From: Lachnospiraceae bacterium
GTDB taxonomy: Bacteria; Bacillota; Clostridia; Lachnospirales; Lachnospiraceae
Direction: 5' to 3'
NCBI GenBank assembly: GCA_016281385.1
Contig: JAEEIN010000131.1
Location: 1-37,242, forward strand
DNA length: 37,242 nucleotides
Of the stretch, positions 33,022-37,242 are shown piece after piece. Positions within the stretch are counted from its first letter, which is position 1. Each line of letters begins with the position of its first letter. Both the position numbers and the translations under genes were made by a program. Under the pieces are notes generated by a model. The model had not been told where the DNA came from. It did no database searches and saw nothing but the letters and a program-made list of their open reading frames with translations.

Positions 33022-33041
33022 GCATCTATAAGCCGGCGCTT

Positions 33042-34052
33042 TTATTTATCAGCTGATAATACTGCCTCCGCTATGCTCGGAATTATCTGTATCATTGCGG
33101 ATATCATCGCCGCGGTTTGCCTGTCCTTTAATATTCCCAATGTAGAGCTGATATAGGCAGTGTCATTCACTGCTGAATTCTCTCTGTAACATCCTGCAAC
33201 AAGCGCAGCTGCATACATGAGCCTTCGACTTTTTCCAAAGGACGAATCTGAAAAGAACTTATCTTCTTTAAGTATTTCGGAAGCTTTGATGATCAGGTCC
33301 ACCAGAATCTCGGGCTCAGCATCTATATCTGCAAAGGCTCCAAGTGAAACAAACTCTCTGTCTCCTGAAAACACCGCTTTCTTATCCTTGAACAGGGTGA
33401 ATATTTTATCAACGCGCTCACATCTTTCCTGTATGTTGCCTCCCTCAAGCGCCAGAACCTCTCCAAGCCCCTGAACGGCGTCAGATCCCGCCTTTGTCTT
33501 GCAAATCTTTTTAAGATATTGGATGCATTTCTCAATGTCATTTACGATGGACTCGATATCCCGCTCCGAAGCTGCCAGAAGCATTACCTGGGAACTGTCT
33601 GTTGTATTGGTAAGGAAAGGATGTTCCTTTTCCATGCGTTTCGTCAGCTCATCATAGCGTTCCATCACTTCATCGATCCTGTCCGTCTTTTCGAGTTCGC
33701 ACAGTAGGGCAGCCGCAATTATGGTAAAGTCATTGTCTTTCATCTTTGCCTTGCGGATCTTATTATACGTATCAATGACTGCCTCAATGTACTTTCCGGG
33801 ATCTTCGGCCATTGCCATCCTGCTCTCCAGCACGAGATCGACGTTCTTCCTGAACCGTGAAAACACGCCGGTATGCTTTGCAAGAACTTTTTTACACTCC
33901 TTGAGCATTTCCGGATCGACTTCTCTGCCGGAGCCCGTAAAGATCATTCCGGCCACAACGCTCATAAGGTCATTTTCCAGTGAAAACTCTTTTGCAATAG
34001 CCTTACGATTTCTTTTCAGCAGTTCACATCTCTCCCTGATCTTTTCTTTCAC
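33042..34052 (-). CDS. DUF4003 family protein
   Basis: The 336-residue protein is almost entirely helical, with no membrane segment. N-terminal KRNRKAIAKEFSLENDLMSVVAGMIF, the central SSQVMLLAASERD and C-terminal SFGKSRRLMYAAALVAG match what I recall of DUF4003. The function is unknown. The first codon of the frame is GTG (34052), with GGGGG 11 bases upstream; no better start is seen near it. It lies 46 bases after the GGDEF gene on the same strand and may be cotranscribed with it. Confidence 0.78.
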   Translation of the reverse strand: MKEKIRERCELLKRNRKAIAKEFSLENDLMSVVAGMIFTGSGREVDPEMLKECKKVLAKHTGVFSRFRKNVDLVLESRMAMAEDPGKYIEAVIDTYNKIRKAKMKDNDFTIIAAALLCELEKTDRIDEVMERYDELTKRMEKEHPFLTNTTDSSQVMLLAASERDIESIVNDIEKCIQYLKKICKTKAGSDAVQGLGEVLALEGGNIQERCERVDKIFTLFKDKKAVFSGDREFVSLGAFADIDAEPEILVDLIIKASEILKEDKFFSDSSFGKSRRLMYAAALVAGCYRENSAVNDTAYISSTLGILKDRQTAAMISAMIQIIPSIAEAVLSADK

Positions 34053-34098
34053 TTCTTCTTAATCCCCCTTTTCGCGTATATAAGCTTTTCGTACTTCA

Positions 34099-35727
34099 TC
34101 ATTCAACTAAATGAGTCACAAACATAGCTTCCTTGCCGTTTTCATCTTTTCGCCCGTGTTCGAGGACACATATCCTGTTTTTACCTGTGTTTTTTGCATA
34201 GTAAAGAGCCTTGTCTGCATAGTTTGCAATCTCGATTATGGTGTCCACCCGGCCTGTTATAGGCACGTTTGCAATGCCAACCGAGAGAGTAACCCTTTGT
34301 CCGTTCGGGTTACCGATGTTTGGTATATCGGCCTTACGAATTTTTTCACAGATATTTTTTGCAATCTGCAATACAGCATCGTCATCAAGTCCTCTTGTTA
34401 TACCAAACAGTTCGTCCCCACCATACCGTGCAAAGCGTATAAACTGTGTTTCCTCCTTTTTGCAGGCACGTGCCACATAGCATATTATCTCATCACCCTT
34501 TGCATGGCCGTAAGTATCGTTGCATTGCTTAAAGAAGTCAATATCAATAAAAATAGCACCGATCTTCTCTTTCTTCTTAGCTGCTGCATCTATAAATTCT
34601 GAAGCCACACGCAAAAGTGCCGAGCGGTTAAGCAGTTTTGAAAGAGGATCAATGAAAGCCAGTTCTTCGGTTTTTGACAGTTTTTTCCTGAGTTTTTGAA
34701 TCTCGGCTTCCGTACCCTCTTCTCTGATATGCGAGCTTAACTGAACTCGGTTGAGTTCGTTTCTGTATTTTTCGTGAAGAATCTCAAGCTTTTCATAACA
34801 GGTCAATGCCTGTTTTTCATCACCCTTCTTTGCGTAATACTCCGCAAAGGTCCGATAAGCTATAAGCTGCTCTATAACGCCGGGCTTTTCATCCGCATAT
34901 GCTTTCATCAGTTCGGCAATGCGATCGGCTATGTCCATCTGTCCGATTTCCAGAATAAAATGAGAAACCTTACGCAGATCATCGTAGATCTGGTGCGGAT
35001 AAACACCGGGTTCATTGTATGTCAGCGCCTTTTTTGCGTATTTTGCCAAATCCTTGGGTTTATTCAACTTGAAAGCGCAGATAGCAAGCTTTAAGTAATA
35101 GTCAAAAACATACGGTCTGTAATCTGTTTTTTCTACCAGTTTTTCTACATCCTTTAATACCTCAAGCGCTTTTTGAGGTTCGTCATTATCGTAATAATAT
35201 TCTGCAAGATTTATGGAATACATCATTGTCCTGGTATGGTCATCTACAGAGATCTTTTTGTGCAGATCGATGCATTCTTTCTGGACTTTGATGGCCATCC
35301 CGCACTCTCCCATATGATGGTAGCAGCTGGCAAGATTATTCAGGGTTGTCCTGTAATAAATATTTCCCAGTCTGTGCTTTTTGATAATGTTGTAGGTCGT
35401 CTTATAGGTATCAAGCTGCATTTTGTAGTTTTCCTGCTGCTCGTAGGCATACCCCAACAGATCATAAGCCCTTGTAGCCATCATGTAATCGTTTGTGTCC
35501 TTTAAATAAGCGACCGCCCTATAGGCGTATGAATACATTCCTTCCCAGTCCCCAAGATCATAGCGGCAAGCGCCGAGATAAAAATAAGCCGCCCCTATAA
35601 GAACAGAATCCCCTTGCTTTCTGCCTTTTCTTACAAGTCTTTCCAGTTCTTTTTCTGCCTTTGCTGTGTCCTTTTCATTGTCCGTATATGTCTGCTGAGC
35701 CAAAAACGATGATTTGCTGATCTTCAT
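34099..35727 (-). CDS. Cytoplasmic TPR-GGDEF diguanylate cyclase
   Basis: The 542-residue protein has residues 1 to about 330 as tandem TPR-like helical repeats, a short coiled coil (about 335-355) and a GGDEF domain. That domain has DPLSKLLNR (360-368), DIDFFKQCNDTYGH (394-407) and the active-site GGDEL (436-440), all intact, so it should make cyclic di-GMP from GTP. There is no RxxD inhibitory site just before GGDEL, so product inhibition may be absent. No membrane segment is present. The TPR part probably senses a peptide or protein partner. ATG 35727 has GGGAG about 10 bases upstream. An XRE-TPR regulator gene is 71 bases upstream on the same strand. Confidence 0.9.
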   Translation of the reverse strand: MKISKSSFLAQQTYTDNEKDTAKAEKELERLVRKGRKQGDSVLIGAAYFYLGACRYDLGDWEGMYSYAYRAVAYLKDTNDYMMATRAYDLLGYAYEQQENYKMQLDTYKTTYNIIKKHRLGNIYYRTTLNNLASCYHHMGECGMAIKVQKECIDLHKKISVDDHTRTMMYSINLAEYYYDNDEPQKALEVLKDVEKLVEKTDYRPYVFDYYLKLAICAFKLNKPKDLAKYAKKALTYNEPGVYPHQIYDDLRKVSHFILEIGQMDIADRIAELMKAYADEKPGVIEQLIAYRTFAEYYAKKGDEKQALTCYEKLEILHEKYRNELNRVQLSSHIREEGTEAEIQKLRKKLSKTEELAFIDPLSKLLNRSALLRVASEFIDAAAKKKEKIGAIFIDIDFFKQCNDTYGHAKGDEIICYVARACKKEETQFIRFARYGGDELFGITRGLDDDAVLQIAKNICEKIRKADIPNIGNPNGQRVTLSVGIANVPITGRVDTIIEIANYADKALYYAKNTGKNRICVLEHGRKDENGKEAMFVTHLVE

Positions 35728-35798
35728 ATGAAGGAGTCTCCCTTGTCACTGCCAATAAAATCCTTATCTACGTTATCTTTGATGCTTTCATTATCAGT

Positions 35799-36911
35799 CT
35801 ATTTTACTCTATTCCAGTATTCAAGCGCTGTTTTCATCTTTTTTATAACCTTAGGAGGCAGCACCTTAGGTCCCATATTAAAAAGATTATCGATGCCGGC
35901 CATGGCTCCAACGCCAAAATTATCATATAGAGAAATGTGATAATCCTTACTTCCATGCCAGAATTTGATCTTTCCGGCAAAATCATTTGAAGGTTTTTTG
36001 TCGTACTGTTTTGCTATTTCTAAGGCTGTATCAATGCAGTTTTTCATTTCATCATCCTTTTTGAGGCAACAAAGAACCAATGATTTAAAGACAAGCCCCA
36101 TGATCTTCATCTTGGAAAGATAGCTGTTCTTGCTCCTATCAATGCTGGTAGCATCTACTATAGTCATATACCAATCCATAATCTCACCAGCTTCCTTGTA
36201 TGCCTTCGCAGCGTCCATAGAAACCAGCACCATAAACATTTCTGTAGAAAACTCCAAGGTCTTTACCAGAATTGAAACCAGAACTCTTGTATAAACCTCC
36301 ATTGCTTCCTCAGGCTTTCCCGTCAGTCTTAAAATATTAGCTATATTAATGTCTGCTATCCCCTTAAAATTTATCTTTTTAAACTCCTCAAGAGATTTCT
36401 CAGGGTTATCACGACCTTTTATAGTTGCTATGCGAAATTTAATGCTAAAGGTTTCCTGCTCCGGATTGTCACTCTGTGAAATGTAGCGAAGAGACGACTC
36501 ATAAAGTTCGATTGCTTTGTCCCGATAATCCTTCAAATCTTTCATCGATGAAACGATATGGTATGTGTCCGCACAGCTTGTGAGTATCTTAAAGTTACCC
36601 GGATATCTAACCAGCGCTTTTTCTGCCTCAATGATAGCCTCATCATATTTATCCTCATGTAAAAGAGCATCCAGCCTGTCAGAAATGTCTTTGACGTTCT
36701 TGGAGGACATGCTATAGCCCAGAAGCACGTCGACAGATATGCTAAAAAAGTCTGCAAGCTGCATAAGAGTTAGAATATCCGGCACATTACTGCCGCTTTC
36801 CCATTTTGATACTGCTCCAACCGTAACTCCAAAGGCTTCTGCCAGTTCTTCCTGGGTCAGATTCATGCTCTTTCGGTACTTCTTTATGTTCTCATTAAGC
36901 TTTATCTGCAT
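35799..36911 (-). CDS. XRE-family regulator with TPR-like C-terminal domain
   Basis: The 370-residue protein has an N-terminal XRE helix-turn-helix (about 8-62: IKKYRKSMNLTQEELAEAFG, VTVGAVSKWESGSNVPD). About 300 residues of paired helices of TPR type follow. This layout resembles Rgg/PlcR-like peptide-sensing regulators and a large group of clostridial XRE-TPR proteins; the ligand is unknown. AAAGGAG lies 6 bases before ATG 36911. It starts 26 bases after the MFS gene and could be its downstream partner in an operon. Confidence 0.88.
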   Translation of the reverse strand: MQIKLNENIKKYRKSMNLTQEELAEAFGVTVGAVSKWESGSNVPDILTLMQLADFFSISVDVLLGYSMSSKNVKDISDRLDALLHEDKYDEAIIEAEKALVRYPGNFKILTSCADTYHIVSSMKDLKDYRDKAIELYESSLRYISQSDNPEQETFSIKFRIATIKGRDNPEKSLEEFKKINFKGIADINIANILRLTGKPEEAMEVYTRVLVSILVKTLEFSTEMFMVLVSMDAAKAYKEAGEIMDWYMTIVDATSIDRSKNSYLSKMKIMGLVFKSLVLCCLKKDDEMKNCIDTALEIAKQYDKKPSNDFAGKIKFWHGSKDYHISLYDNFGVGAMAGIDNLFNMGPKVLPPKVIKKMKTALEYWNRVK

Positions 36912-36937
36912 TGCAAACTCCTTTAATGAAATAATTT

Positions 36938-37242
36938 TTATCCTAAACTTGCTGATACTTTCTCGTTTTTAATTCTAAGGGAACCTTCCTCAATCTCCAT
37001 CTGTGGCTTTACAAAGACTAAGATTGCAAGAATAGCTATTGCAAAAATCACGCAGAATACAAGAATTGCTTCTGTGCTGACCTTAGTTACAACTGCGCTT
37101 AAAAGAAGTGAACCCACAGGCATACATGCTGTTCCGCAAGCGCCCATTACTGCAGCTGCTCTTGCAATATATTTTGGATCAGCATTTTTCATAAACTGGA
37201 TATTGATTGTACCGCCTATGATTGAAGCTGCCACCATCATGA
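36938..37242 (-). CDS. MFS transporter, C-terminal part (N-terminus outside window)
   Basis: About 100 residues are visible, continuing past the window edge. Two to three membrane helices are seen (GACGTACMPVGSLLLSAVV and AILVFCVIFAIAILAILVFV), with the loop KNADPKYIARAAAVMGACG between earlier helices, then a short charged tail. This matches the end of drug-type major facilitator permeases of Firmicutes. Substrate and full length cannot be seen. The XRE-TPR regulator follows 26 bases downstream. Confidence 0.75.
   Translation of the reverse strand, partial: MMVAASIIGGTINIQFMKNADPKYIARAAAVMGACGTACMPVGSLLLSAVVTKVSTEAILVFCVIFAIAILAILVFVKPQMEIEEGSLRIKNEKVSASLG

Overview
The window looks like a chromosomal segment of a Gram-positive anaerobe of the Clostridia, most likely a Lachnospiraceae member (Butyrivibrio-like gut or rumen bacteria). 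The reasons are the type III glutamine synthetase, paired FeoA/FeoB systems with a small Cys-rich FeoB partner, small DtxR/MntR-type regulators, a cytoplasmic-looking GH10 xylanase, strong AGGAGG-type ribosome sites and compact T-rich terminators. The placement is inferred from gene content only. There is no rRNA, tRNA, CRISPR array, transposase or phage gene. It reads as a stable chromosomal region, and no gap between genes exceeds 300 bases.

Layout. 1-8009 (all minus): the start of a secreted leucine-rich-repeat protein, purA, glmS, type III glnA, a type IV prepilin-like protein and a TraX-family membrane protein. 8104-10058 (plus): a GntR/YtrA regulator with an ABC ATPase and permease. 10055-14371 (minus): a FeoA-FeoB fusion, a DUF4867 protein and a kinase-like/GNAT fusion. 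14388-18144 (minus): a small DtxR-like regulator, an ABC ATPase and a large FtsX-type permease. 18214-21404 (minus): feoA, feoA, feoB and the Cys-rich partner, facing a DtxR-like regulator at 21626-22000 (plus). 22031-23365 (minus): a GH10 xylanase. 23506-28354 (plus): a zinc-ribbon membrane protein, a large protein with a PPDK-type ATP-binding domain, and a beta-helix lipoprotein. 28447-33021 (minus): tcdA, larE and the copper operon csoR-copA, whose copA ends in a fused CopZ-like domain. 33042-37242 (minus): a DUF4003 protein, a TPR-GGDEF diguanylate cyclase, an XRE-TPR regulator and the end of an MFS transporter.

How the genes work together. The centre is a metal-homeostasis region. It holds two ferrous-iron importers, two DtxR-family regulators and a copper exporter with its CsoR repressor. 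The feo and csoR promoters share one design: a consensus TTGACA / 17 bp / TATAAT-type promoter whose spacer is almost exactly one operator, plus a second operator in the transcribed leader. The feo boxes have the form GRTTAG-N6-CTAACC. The copper boxes have the form ATACCCC-N3-GGGGTAT. A related GTTAG-N7-CTAAC dyad lies upstream of the second DtxR-like gene and its ABC exporter, which suggests that this exporter also answers to a metal.

The points most worth following up are: the copZ-like end of copA, which has its own internal ribosome site; the large acidic insert in the stand-alone FeoB; promoters embedded in the hairpins of upstream terminators; the ATP-grasp protein that lacks the usual phospho-histidine domain; and the DtxR-ABC exporter operon. 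All functional statements come from reading motifs by eye; no database search was run.
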